Below are positions 44,003-53,094 of a stretch of 64,000 bases of DNA, in pieces; position 1 is the first letter of the stretch; every line of letters starts with the position of its first letter. The stretch is from Pedobacter terrae (lineage in GTDB: Bacteria > Bacteroidota > Bacteroidia > Sphingobacteriales > Sphingobacteriaceae). Position numbers and translations under genes: made by a program. The stretch spans positions 216,308 through 280,307 of the forward strand of contig NZ_FNCH01000005.1 of assembly GCF_900100705.1 (NCBI RefSeq), in the 5' to 3' direction. Under the pieces are notes generated by a model, which saw only the letters and a list, made by a program, of their open reading frames with translations, made no database searches and was not told where the DNA came from.

Positions 44003-46270
44003 CTATTTACTGATTGAAAATGGCTTATCTTCTTCCAATATTCCTCTATTTAACGAATATTTAACACTCATCTCCAGTTTTAACACACCGCCTTTTAACA
44101 AATCGCTATGATTTAAATAATTTTTGGTATAATTTTTACCATTTAAGCTTGCCGATTTTATGTAAACATGCCGAACATCATTTGCCGGCGCTTCGATGAT
44201 GAATTTTTTACCATTTTCTAAGTTGATGGTCGTTTTTTTGAATACCGGACTTCCTAAAACATACTCACCAGATCCTGGGGTTACACTATAAAACCCTAAA
44301 GCGCTTAACACATACCACGAAGAGGTTTGCCCCTGGTCTTCATCTCCCGGATAACCGTTTTCTGTTGCATCATACAGTTTATGCATTACCTCACGGGCAT
44401 GAAATTGTGCTTTCCACGGCTGGCTGGCATAGTTGTATAAATAAACCATATGCTGTATGGGCTGGTTACCGTGCGCATACTGGCCCATATTGGCCATTAC
44501 CATTTCGGTCATTTCATGAATCATCCCCCCGTAAGAGCCCACATTAACTTTATTGGGTTCGCTAAAAACAGAATCCAGCTTGGAAACAAAATTTTTGTTT
44601 CCGCCCATCAGGTTAATTAAACCTTTGGTATCGTGAAAAACCGACCATTGCCAATGCCAGGCATTTCCTTCGGTAAACGGGCCTCCCCATTCAGTTGGAT
44701 CAAAATTTGGCGACCATTCGCCGGCTGCATTTTTTCCACGCATAAAACGTGTAGCTGGATCATAAACATTTCTGTAATTGAACATCGGTTTCTCAAAAAC
44801 CTTCATGTAATGTTTATCGCCAATCATTTTGGCTAAGGCGTAAGCGCAGTAATCATCGTAGGCATATTCCAATGTTTTTGCGGTAGCTTCTCTATATTTT
44901 GGATAAGGAACATAACCCAATTGGTTATACGCCGTTACACCATCCCTACCGTTTGCAGGCCCCCACGGCCCCTTATTCATCGCTTCATGGTAATAAGCAG
45001 CTAAAGCCTTCTCCGGATCGAATGTTCTGATGCCTTTTGCCCAGGCATCTGCAAACAAAGATATGGCATGGTTACCAATCATACTTCCGGCCTCACTTGG
45101 GAAAGACCAGGAGGGTAACCATCCGCATTGCGTATAGGCATCGAGCATGGCCTGCATATAACGTCCGTGCATTTCTGGCTGTACCAGTGTATTTAGCGGA
45201 AACTGTGCCCGGAAAGTATCCCAAAAACCGGTATCGGTAAACATATAGCCCTCGTGCACCTTACCATCATACGGACTAAAATAACAGGGCTTTCCCGCTT
45301 CGTTAATTTCGTAAAACTTTCTGGAGAATAAACTTGCCCTAAAAAAGCAAGAATAAAAAGTCTCCATATCTGCTCTGGATCCACCTTCTACTTCTATCTT
45401 ACCAAGCGATTTATTCCATACCGCAGCAGCCTTGGCCCTGGTATCTTCCAACGCTTTATCACTGCCCAATTCCCGTTTTAAATTAAGTTCGGCCTGTTGT
45501 AAACTGATATAAGACGATGCTGTTTTTACCTGTACCTTTGTACCTGGTTCGAACTGTACAAATGCACCTTTACCTAAACCCTCTGCATAAACAGAATCTT
45601 TCGAAATGGTATTCCCTTTGTTTTCCCAGGTACCAAAAGCTTTAACCGGTTGATCAAATTGAACGACAAAATAACTCTTCCAGCCCTTTTTAAAGCCTTC
45701 GCCATTATTTACCCAACCTGTTATTTTGTTTTCTTTTGGATAAATCTGAATGCCGCTGAGTCTGGTGTAGCCATCTAAAATTAAAAAGCTTCTTTTGCCC
45801 TTTGGATAGCTGAACCTAAGGTGTGCACCACGTTCTGATGGTGAAATTTCGGTAGTAATATCGTTTTCGAATTTAACTTTGTAATAGTTTGGTTTGGCAA
45901 TCTCATCCTGGTGACTAAATTTAGTTTCACGCTTATCTTCGTTTACCTCCAACTCATCAACCATGGGCATTAAAGAAAATACAGCATAATCTCTCGTCCA
46001 CGAACTACATTGATGCGCTTGCTGAAAGCCCCTTATTTTATCTTTAAAGTATTGATATTTCCAGCCATCGCCATTTCTGCCGGTTTGAGGGGTCCAGGTA
46101 TGCATGCCAAATGGCAATGCGGTTGTTGGATAAGTGTTGCCCCGCGTGAGTTCGTGTTTAGAATTGGTGCCCTGCAACGTGTTAACGTATTGAACCCAAT
46201 CTTTCTGCTGCGCCAATACACCTTTGGCAAAAAGGCAGCAAAAAATGGATACGATTAATTTAAGTTTCAT
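44003..46270 (-). CDS. GH92 exo-alpha-mannosidase (B)
   Basis: The 755-residue protein from ATG 46270 begins with a signal peptide (MKLKLIVSIFCCLFAKGVLA). The frame extends ten codons further upstream, but this ATG puts the signal peptide first. The GH92 motifs are complete: GNTYPTTALPFGMHTWTPQT, EGNAWHWQW (Glu534, acid) and PGDEDQGQTSSWYVLSALGF (acidic cluster about 642-645). It is a close paralogue of GH92 A (39543-41831), differing in the loop regions lining the active site, so linkage preference may differ. Operator-like sites lie 220 and 328 bases upstream. Confidence 0.93.
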   Translation of the reverse strand: MKLKLIVSIFCCLFAKGVLAQQKDWVQYVNTLQGTNSKHELTRGNTYPTTALPFGMHTWTPQTGRNGDGWKYQYFKDKIRGFQQAHQCSSWTRDYAVFSLMPMVDELEVNEDKRETKFSHQDEIAKPNYYKVKFENDITTEISPSERGAHLRFSYPKGKRSFLILDGYTRLSGIQIYPKENKITGWVNNGEGFKKGWKSYFVVQFDQPVKAFGTWENKGNTISKDSVYAEGLGKGAFVQFEPGTKVQVKTASSYISLQQAELNLKRELGSDKALEDTRAKAAAVWNKSLGKIEVEGGSRADMETFYSCFFRASLFSRKFYEINEAGKPCYFSPYDGKVHEGYMFTDTGFWDTFRAQFPLNTLVQPEMHGRYMQAMLDAYTQCGWLPSWSFPSEAGSMIGNHAISLFADAWAKGIRTFDPEKALAAYYHEAMNKGPWGPANGRDGVTAYNQLGYVPYPKYREATAKTLEYAYDDYCAYALAKMIGDKHYMKVFEKPMFNYRNVYDPATRFMRGKNAAGEWSPNFDPTEWGGPFTEGNAWHWQWSVFHDTKGLINLMGGNKNFVSKLDSVFSEPNKVNVGSYGGMIHEMTEMVMANMGQYAHGNQPIQHMVYLYNYASQPWKAQFHAREVMHKLYDATENGYPGDEDQGQTSSWYVLSALGFYSVTPGSGEYVLGSPVFKKTTINLENGKKFIIEAPANDVRHVYIKSASLNGKNYTKNYLNHSDLLKGGVLKLEMSVKYSLNRGILEEDKPFSISK

Positions 46271-46489
46271 TTGTGTGTTTGCTTTTTTTCGCTTAACCAA
46301 TAATATTTACCAGGGAAATTAAAAAGATTTTCATCCATCCTAACGTTTAGCAGGCAATGGCCAGGTAATTATTATGAGGGGTATTACATCATTGATAGAT
46401 AAGCGGGTACCTTATAATTTTGTAATTAAACTAAAAAGCCAGGGTTTATTAAAAGGAATTTTTCTCATAACTCATATTTGGTTTTGCTA

Positions 46490-46502
46490 TAAATCGTTTT
46501 AC
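46490..46502. promoter_or_regulatory. LacI-type operator-like site TAAATCGTTTTAC
   Basis: It matches the core TAAAWCGTTTTA with one departure from symmetry. It is 220 bases upstream of GH92 B and 108 bases from the perfect site at 46598. Confidence 0.5.
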
Positions 46503-46597
46503 CTAATCCTGCCATTAATTCCTAATTTCCTAAACAAAGAAAAATGTCAAATCACCGCAGTTTAAAGGATTATGGATGTTTTGGCTGATGGTTTAAC

Positions 46598-46611
46598 GTA
46601 AAACGTTTTAC
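46598..46611. promoter_or_regulatory. LacI-type operator, perfect palindrome GTAAAACGTTTTAC
   Basis: Identical in all 14 bases to 42600-42613. It is placed between the susD terminator and GH92 B. Confidence 0.7.
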
Positions 46612-46705
46612 TAATTCAATATTAATAAAAATTTATACAGTTTTACTTTGCCGGAACGTAACATGTAGGTTACAAGAGACAATTCAGTATTACTACTCAT
46701 TAAAT

Positions 46706-46749
46706 GAAAAAGCCGCATCATAGTTGAAATTTATGATGCGGCTTTTTTT
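46706..46749. terminator. Strong bidirectional-type terminator of the susCD operon
   Basis: GCCGCATCATA (46712-46722) pairs with TATGATGCGGC (46732-46742); flanking A and T runs lengthen the stem. It lies 14 bases beyond the susD stop codon. It should separate susCD from GH92 B transcription. Confidence 0.9.
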
Positions 46750-46763
46750 ATCTAAATTATTTA

Positions 46764-48407
46764 TTAATTGTAACCTGGGTTCTGTTTCAGGTTGGTATTA
46801 AGTGTTAGTTGTATTAAAGGAATTGGGTAGAGCGCCTTGGTGGCTGTGGATGGTGTATGATCCCACCAGCTACCTGTTGCAAATTTACCAAAGCGGATCA
46901 GATCATCCCTTCTCATACCTTCAAAAATAAACTCTCTTCCCCTTTCAGCCAAAAGCTCATCTAAAGTTAAACTTGTTGTAGTATAAGCACGGCTAGCAAA
47001 ATTTGCCTCTGTAAACGCCCGTTTTTTACAGTCGTTTATTAACTGAACGGCTTCTGCCGTAGCTACTCCTCCATTTTTACGCATAATGGCTTCAGCTTTA
47101 GCAAAATAAATCATAGTTAAGCGATAAATATTCCAGTCGCCATTATTATAATTCACATCAACAGCCGGAACCCCGCCTGGGCCAGGGAACTGGTTACCTA
47201 ATTTGTATTTGTTAAAACGTACACCCGAATTTTCTTCACCTTCGCTCATGTTACTCACTGTTGAACCTGCTTTGTTTTTCCTGATATTATCAACAAACAC
47301 CAATTGCGATCCATTATATTCTTCAGATGCCAGAACTGGTTTGGTTGGGTCTACGAATTGAAACATTGGTCCTTCTAAAAGCCATTCTCTTTTTCTCAGG
47401 TCAGCATCTTCATAGGTGGTAAAAACACCAGGAACCACTACTATTCCGTCGTTACCATTTCTGCCGCCACCATAAATCTGCTGTTGTTTAAAGTGATAGA
47501 ATTCTGCAGGCCATGAAGGCTGGAAATTAGCTATGGAATAATTATACGCAATAGAGAAAATAGCCTCCTTGGACAAATCATTGGTTGTTTTAAACTGATC
47601 TGTAATGTTAGGATCAAGCGCCATAACACCGTTTTGTGAACCTGCTTCACCAGATATTATTTTATTTGCTGCGGCAATACAATCATCCCAACGTGGGGTT
47701 CCTGTCCATACCTCTGCATTTAGATAAAGTTCTACCAACATGGCATAACCAGCAGCCTGGCTTATCCTGCCCACCATTGCACGCGAAAGCTTAGGCGCTT
47801 TATCAATATTGGTTTTAATCTCCGATTCGATAAAGTTGAATACCTCTTTTCTCGGCATGGTTTCAGGTCGTTCAGGAACTCCTACTTTGGTTACCACAGG
47901 GATATTGCCGAAGAGATCCATTAATTTAAGATAATGGAAGGCCCTTAAAAGCTTTAATTCAGCTATATACGCATCCTTTTCAACTTGGGTGATGCCCATC
48001 TGTCCGATATCTCTTTTTTCGATATTCTCAATAGGATCATTACATAAGCCCATCCCCCAGTTCATTAAAACCCAAGCGTTGTTAACACCAACCTCATCTA
48101 CTGTCCAGGTGTGGTAATGTAATCTTTTCCATTTACCTCCGTCTTCACCGTGGCGGCCCTTTGTAGGCCACGCCAATTGGTCGCCTGATAACTCCGCTAA
48201 ACGCCACCAGCCATCCTGACCAGAAGGAGTAACCCAGGCATTGGCATGTGTATAAGGTCTTAATACAGCCGATAAAACCTCCGTTTTATTATTATAAAAA
48301 TTATCCGTTAATAACTGACTGTATGCGTTTTCATCCAGTTTAGTACAAGCACTTGTCATGCTTAATACGCCAGCAAGCACACCATATATGATTGATTTAT
48401 TTTTCAT
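46764..48407 (-). CDS. SusD/RagB-family lipoprotein of the mannosidase locus
   Basis: The 547-residue protein from ATG 48407 has a lipoprotein signal peptide with lipobox LSMTSAC (Cys about 21). Helical TPR-like region signatures (ELKLLRAFHYLKLMDLFGNIPVV) and the C-terminal GREFIFEGMRRDDLIRFGKF and PLIQLTLNTNLKQNPGYN confirm SusD. The frame extends eight codons upstream into the susC end region, but the chosen ATG gives the proper signal peptide and a 10-base gap to susC. It presumably binds mannose-containing glycans at the cell surface (inference from the neighbouring GH92 enzymes). Confidence 0.95.
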   Translation of the reverse strand: MKNKSIIYGVLAGVLSMTSACTKLDENAYSQLLTDNFYNNKTEVLSAVLRPYTHANAWVTPSGQDGWWRLAELSGDQLAWPTKGRHGEDGGKWKRLHYHTWTVDEVGVNNAWVLMNWGMGLCNDPIENIEKRDIGQMGITQVEKDAYIAELKLLRAFHYLKLMDLFGNIPVVTKVGVPERPETMPRKEVFNFIESEIKTNIDKAPKLSRAMVGRISQAAGYAMLVELYLNAEVWTGTPRWDDCIAAANKIISGEAGSQNGVMALDPNITDQFKTTNDLSKEAIFSIAYNYSIANFQPSWPAEFYHFKQQQIYGGGRNGNDGIVVVPGVFTTYEDADLRKREWLLEGPMFQFVDPTKPVLASEEYNGSQLVFVDNIRKNKAGSTVSNMSEGEENSGVRFNKYKLGNQFPGPGGVPAVDVNYNNGDWNIYRLTMIYFAKAEAIMRKNGGVATAEAVQLINDCKKRAFTEANFASRAYTTTSLTLDELLAERGREFIFEGMRRDDLIRFGKFATGSWWDHTPSTATKALYPIPLIQLTLNTNLKQNPGYN

Positions 48408-48417
48408 TTTTAAGTTC

Positions 48418-51400
48418 TTAAAATCCAACATTTAAACCGATTACAAATGACCTGGTACTAGGATATGGTCCCCTTGTATCAATACCTAAACTTTTACCAT
48501 CGATCTCGTTTCCAATACCGTTATCCTGTATAAAATCAGGGTCATTTCCGGTATAACCAGTAATGGTTCCAAGATTTTGACCAGTTGCATAAAGACGCAG
48601 CTTGCGGATATACTTATTCTTAAATTTAAAGTTGTAACCCAAAGTTACCTCATCCAGTTTTACAAAGCTTCCACTCTCTATATAGTAATCAGAATACATG
48701 TAGGTATCGTTAATATCTTTATATTTATCAAAAGTGCTCCTCAATAAATTACCAGACCATGTTTTGTTTGCGTAGGTTAACGCCGTTGTGTTTAATACAT
48801 CAAATCCAAATTTACCTCTTAAAAAGATACGAAGGTCGAAATTCTTATAGGTAAAACTATTTGTCCACGAAGCATAGTATTTAGGAATGGCGTTACCAAT
48901 AACAGCCAAATCGGTAGTGTTTAAGTCGTTAAGCGAAATATTAATTTGATTATTTAATACTTTTTCACCATTTCTGTTATAAAACAACCACTTTCCTTCT
49001 GGTGTGAAACCAGCAAACCTTTTACCATAGAACTCACCAATTTTACCACCCTCGAAGATAGCAAAGGCCTGACCTAATGCACCGGCACCGCCAATATCGC
49101 CTCTTGTGATATATTTAACTTTATAAACATCGTTTGAATAGCTATCTAATTTATTGCTCAGGGTACTTGCTGTAGCATCCATATTCCAGCTAAAGTTATC
49201 GTTTTTAATTACCATATAACTTAAGCCCAATTCGATACCTTTCGAAGATATTTGTCCAACATTCGTTTGGATAGTATTTCGAACAAACGGTGGCTGAGGA
49301 GTGGTGTATAGATCTAACAAATCTTTAGTTGTTCTTTTATAAACATCGATTGATCCAGTTAAACGACTGTTAAGCAAGGTAAAGTCTAAACCAATATTTG
49401 CCTCTTGTTTACGCTCCCACCTCAAGTTTGGGTTAGGGTTTCTGTCAGGGCCATAAGTTTCGTAATAATTACCATCAGGATATAAATACTTTCCGCCGCC
49501 ACCAAGTGTAACACGCGATAAGTTATTGTCTGTAGGCGCATTACCGGTAACACCATAACCCGCTCTTAATTTCAGGTAATTAACAAAAGGAATGTTTTTC
49601 ATAAAACTTTCTTCGGTTATATTCCACCCGGCAGAAACAGCCGGGAAATTACCCCATTTGTAGTTTGCGCCAAATTTCGATGAACCTTCTCTTCTTAAGA
49701 TAAACTGAACCAGGTATTTGTTATCAAAAGCATAGTTTACCCTACCAAAGAATGCAATGAGCGTATTATCATTTTTATTACTAGACATGGTCGCTTTACC
49801 AACGCCTAATGCTGCTCCCTGAGAGATATTATCCTCATGAAAAAGATCGTTGATGAAGCCGCGGTTAGACATATCTGCCCTTTCTTCCATGTAATAACGG
49901 TAGCTATAACCTGCCAAAGCTGTGATATTGTGCTTCTGTGCAAATGTATTGGTATAATTTAAGGTAGGTTCAACAGCATACGCCTGCGAAAGAAAATTGC
50001 CCCTGTAAGCATAACCACCGTTAGGAAAATCGGTATTTTCTACAGAATTTTCACTCGCCTTTAAACGGTACTGGCCGTCCAGGTACGAATTTCTCACTAC
50101 CGAACCAAAAATCGAGGCCTTTAAGCCTTTAATAATATCTAAATCGGCCTTTACATCACCAGATGTGGTCTGTTGTTTTCTGTAACTTGTTTCCTGGAAT
50201 AAACGCGCATATTCATTGGTACTCGTTAAATCAAAACGGTATGAACCATCCGGATTAAAATTAGAAAGCGTAGGGTTTTTTGCTGATTCGCTTTCCCAAC
50301 CGCCCCCACCCAGTAAATTAGCTCTGTTAAAATTGGTAACCAAGTTCATTTGAATATTTAAGCGGTCATCCAATCCTTTTTGGTTTACATTTAACCTTAA
50401 GGTATATTCCTCTCTACCATTCTCTTTAGAAATACCTTCTAAATCGCGATAGTTTAAACTTGCTCTGTAGTTTGTTTTATCGGTTCCACCACTGAAAGAA
50501 AGGTTATGATTCTGAGAAAGATTATCGTGATTGATCAAATCGTTATAAAAGTCGGTTGAGCTACCAAAATTCTGTTGTTTAATCTGTCCTGATGCTATTT
50601 TTTCTCGATATTCATCAGCTGTTAAATAATCTGGACGGCTCTGCAGATATTCCTTTCTCAAATAGCTAGAGTATTCAAACACGCCAGGTCCTGCTTTACC
50701 CTTTTTGGTCGTAATCAAAATTACACCAGCATTGGCGCTGGTACCATATATTGCTGCTCCAGAACCATCTTTTAATACATCGATTGAAGCAATATCGTCC
50801 TGCTGCAACAAATCAGGGTTACCACCGGGTATGCCATCAATTACAAATAAAGGACTACGGCTTCCACTTACGGTTACTGACCCCCTAAGTTGTACAGAAA
50901 CATTACTATTTGGATTACTACCACCTGGTCTGGTTAAGTTTAAACCAGCAATTTTACCCTGAATAAGATCTAAAGGATTTCGTGAACCACTTTGCCTAAA
51001 ATCTTCAACTCCGGCATGGCCTACTGCAGAAGTAGTCTCTTTGATACCCTGTGTACCATAACCAATAGCAACAACAGTTACTTCCTTTAGGTTTGTATTT
51101 TTTGATACTGCAAATTTTACATTGATAACTGACGATTGGCCAACAGTTATATCTTGTGTATCGTAACCAATGTATGTAAAACGAAGCACCTGCCCCTCAC
51201 TGGCTTCAATAGAAAATTTTCCGTTACCATCGGTAACAGTGGCTTTACCGGTGGCCTGATTTTTTATACCTGCACCAGGTACCGGCAAACCACTGTCGTC
51301 AACTACCGTACCGGTAACATTTTTTTGCAGCAGAAACCCAGCACTTCGCATATGCTCATTCAAGAACCCGCGTGTGCCTTTCCACTCCGAATTCATTGAA

Positions 51401-51471
51401 AACGCAGGACTGTTTAGCAACACGATTGCAGCCGACAGCCCCGTAATTTTAAGTAAATTAATTTTCATCAA
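48418..51471 (-). CDS. SusC/RagA-family TonB-dependent transporter of the mannosidase locus
   Basis: The 1017-residue protein has a signal peptide, a CarboxypepD-regulatory-like domain (about 52-130: VTGTVVDDSGLPVPGAGIKN), and VVAIGYGTQGIKETTSAV as linker. The plug follows with LIQGKIAGLNLTRPGG, LFVIDGIPGG and AIYGTSANAGVILITTKKGK, then a barrel ending FVIGLNVGF. The N-terminus has about 50 residues before the domain (NSEWKGTRGFLNEHMRSAGF), longer than in the first SusC and resembling the residue of an STN-type segment, but too short to be a full STN domain. Two operator-like sites (51696, 51739) lie upstream, and the lacI gene comes next. Confidence 0.95.
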   Translation of the reverse strand: MMKINLLKITGLSAAIVLLNSPAFSMNSEWKGTRGFLNEHMRSAGFLLQKNVTGTVVDDSGLPVPGAGIKNQATGKATVTDGNGKFSIEASEGQVLRFTYIGYDTQDITVGQSSVINVKFAVSKNTNLKEVTVVAIGYGTQGIKETTSAVGHAGVEDFRQSGSRNPLDLIQGKIAGLNLTRPGGSNPNSNVSVQLRGSVTVSGSRSPLFVIDGIPGGNPDLLQQDDIASIDVLKDGSGAAIYGTSANAGVILITTKKGKAGPGVFEYSSYLRKEYLQSRPDYLTADEYREKIASGQIKQQNFGSSTDFYNDLINHDNLSQNHNLSFSGGTDKTNYRASLNYRDLEGISKENGREEYTLRLNVNQKGLDDRLNIQMNLVTNFNRANLLGGGGWESESAKNPTLSNFNPDGSYRFDLTSTNEYARLFQETSYRKQQTTSGDVKADLDIIKGLKASIFGSVVRNSYLDGQYRLKASENSVENTDFPNGGYAYRGNFLSQAYAVEPTLNYTNTFAQKHNITALAGYSYRYYMEERADMSNRGFINDLFHEDNISQGAALGVGKATMSSNKNDNTLIAFFGRVNYAFDNKYLVQFILRREGSSKFGANYKWGNFPAVSAGWNITEESFMKNIPFVNYLKLRAGYGVTGNAPTDNNLSRVTLGGGGKYLYPDGNYYETYGPDRNPNPNLRWERKQEANIGLDFTLLNSRLTGSIDVYKRTTKDLLDLYTTPQPPFVRNTIQTNVGQISSKGIELGLSYMVIKNDNFSWNMDATASTLSNKLDSYSNDVYKVKYITRGDIGGAGALGQAFAIFEGGKIGEFYGKRFAGFTPEGKWLFYNRNGEKVLNNQINISLNDLNTTDLAVIGNAIPKYYASWTNSFTYKNFDLRIFLRGKFGFDVLNTTALTYANKTWSGNLLRSTFDKYKDINDTYMYSDYYIESGSFVKLDEVTLGYNFKFKNKYIRKLRLYATGQNLGTITGYTGNDPDFIQDNGIGNEIDGKSLGIDTRGPYPSTRSFVIGLNVGF

Positions 51472-51695
51472 CGGTTTTGTTAAATTATAAAATGATTAGT
51501 TATTTTTTTTCCTGGTAATATTTATCTGAGGTTAAAATGACCGGACCTAGTTAACTGCCGAACATTTTTGGGTATGATATGATTTAAGGGTTTGGATTTG
51601 GTGACGACATAAACGAATGGAAATAAGCAATTCTATTTTGCGGTTAAAATTTTGTAAAGAGCTGCTGTAATTTTCATGAAATCAGATTGGTTAGC

Positions 51696-51709
51696 CTAAA
51701 ACGATTTAG
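51696..51709. promoter_or_regulatory. LacI-type operator-like site CTAAAACGATTTAG
   Basis: A 14-base near-palindrome with central CG, 225 bases upstream of susC. It is 43 bases (about four helical turns) from the second site at 51739, so both face the same side of the helix. Confidence 0.6.
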
Positions 51710-51738
51710 CGCATCAATAATAGTGATTATAAAGCGAA

Positions 51739-51752
51739 ATAAAACGATTTAG
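51739..51752. promoter_or_regulatory. LacI-type operator-like site ATAAAACGATTTAG
   Basis: It shares TAAAACGATTTAG with the site at 51696. It lies 44 bases past the lacI stop codon, i.e. in the susC control region. Confidence 0.6.
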
Positions 51753-51795
51753 TATGTAAAAAAAATATTACAACAACCCGGAAGGAGTTTTGTAA

Positions 51796-52800
51796 TTAGT
51801 TTCTAAGAACCAAACGTGTAGGGATAATCAGTTCTTCAGCCGGTAGTTTCCCTTTTGAAGAAAGACGGTTTAAAATGAGTTTGATGATTGCTTCAGCTAT
51901 CTCTTCCAAAGGTTGCTGGATGGCTGAAATGCGGGGGGTATGTAATTCGAATGCTTCGTGGTCATCATAGGCAATAACGGCAAAATCGCCGCCTATTTTT
52001 TTATCAATCTGCTTCAGCGCCTTTAAACCGCTAATGGCCAGATAATTAGTTGCAAACAATACAGCATCTATTTTTTTGTTTTCAAAAAGTGCCTTAATCT
52101 GTTCAATGGTTTCGTTTTCTTCCTGGTTAAAATGGATTTTTAACACCAGGTTGTCGTCATATTTAATACCATTATCTTCCAGCGCTTTTTTATAGCCATC
52201 ATGGCGTTCTGTAATCTGTGCTACATTGATATCAGTGGTAACCAGGGCAATGTTCTTTTTGCCCTGATCGATGAAACTCTGTATGGATTGATAGGAGGCG
52301 TTAAAATGATCTGCCCCCACATAACTGGTCTCCACGTTTGGCAAGTTTCTGTCAAAAAAGATCACCGGGTTGCCATCATCAAGCAACATCTGAACATCTT
52401 CTTCTATCCCTTTTATCGGAGAGATAATATAAGCATCAACTTTCCGCGATTTGAACAGGTTGATCAGTTCTTTTGCCTTATCAATATTATTTTCGGTACT
52501 GGAATAAATAATTTTGTAGCCTCTTTTATAGGCTTTATCTTCAATTAACCTGGCAATCCTCGAAAAGAAAGAATTGGAAATATCCTCGATAATCAGGCCA
52601 ATGATGTTAGAATTGCCCGTTCTTAAACTTCTGGCAATCTGGTTAGGTTTATAACCGCTTTCTTCTATAATTTTCTTTACCTTCTCTATTACGGCTTCGC
52701 TAATCGATTTCTCTTTTGCTTTGCCATTAATAATGAATGAAACTGTGGTAATGGATACATTTGCTTTTACGGCTATATCTTTGATAGAAAGCGATTTCAT
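51796..52800 (-). CDS. LacI/GalR-family transcriptional regulator
   Basis: The 334-residue regulator has an N-terminal helix-turn-helix (SIKDIAVKANVSITTVSFII, about 4-23), a hinge helix (NQIARSLRTGNSN) and a periplasmic-binding-protein-like effector domain (about 60-334: IGLIIEDISNSFFSRIARLI, AVIAYDDHEAFELHTPRISA). Family knowledge: such proteins sense a sugar or sugar phosphate and bind palindromes with central CG. The TAAAACGWTTTA-like sites before susC, GH92 B and the peptidase operon fit this and make it the probable regulator of the locus. It is transcribed in the same direction as susC. Confidence 0.93.
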   Translation of the reverse strand: MKSLSIKDIAVKANVSITTVSFIINGKAKEKSISEAVIEKVKKIIEESGYKPNQIARSLRTGNSNIIGLIIEDISNSFFSRIARLIEDKAYKRGYKIIYSSTENNIDKAKELINLFKSRKVDAYIISPIKGIEEDVQMLLDDGNPVIFFDRNLPNVETSYVGADHFNASYQSIQSFIDQGKKNIALVTTDINVAQITERHDGYKKALEDNGIKYDDNLVLKIHFNQEENETIEQIKALFENKKIDAVLFATNYLAISGLKALKQIDKKIGGDFAVIAYDDHEAFELHTPRISAIQQPLEEIAEAIIKLILNRLSSKGKLPAEELIIPTRLVLRN

Positions 52801-53094
52801 TTGGTTGGAATTTCTGTAAGTTAATTAATTCAAAGCTAATTAAAAAATGTAGCTTTTAAATTTCTGCCATTTATAATGGCGCAATTTAACATTTTTTGCA
52901 TTAATCGTCTTATGAACGTTTATTAATAAGCTGTTCTGAAGAAACTTTACCCCACAATTTATTTTGTGGTTGTCACTTTGCGTAATAATCTATTGTTTAA
53001 TAACCGGTAATGTAACGGTGTTTTGGTAATGCAGTGTAGTCTAACCTTGGCCGGGCTTTTTTTTAACGTTCTGCATTAACTTATTCAAAACTGT

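Larger units (their letters stand above)
46271..46763. other. Intergenic region: susD terminator and GH92 B promoter region
   Basis: It contains operator-like sites at 46490-46502 and 46598-46611 and the terminator at 46706-46749. The remainder is A/T-rich with no gene. Confidence 0.6.
51472..51795. other. Intergenic region upstream of susC with two operator-like sites
   Basis: It lies between the lacI stop codon and the susC start, both on the minus strand. It contains operator-like sites at 51696-51709 and 51739-51752 and no gene. Confidence 0.6.
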
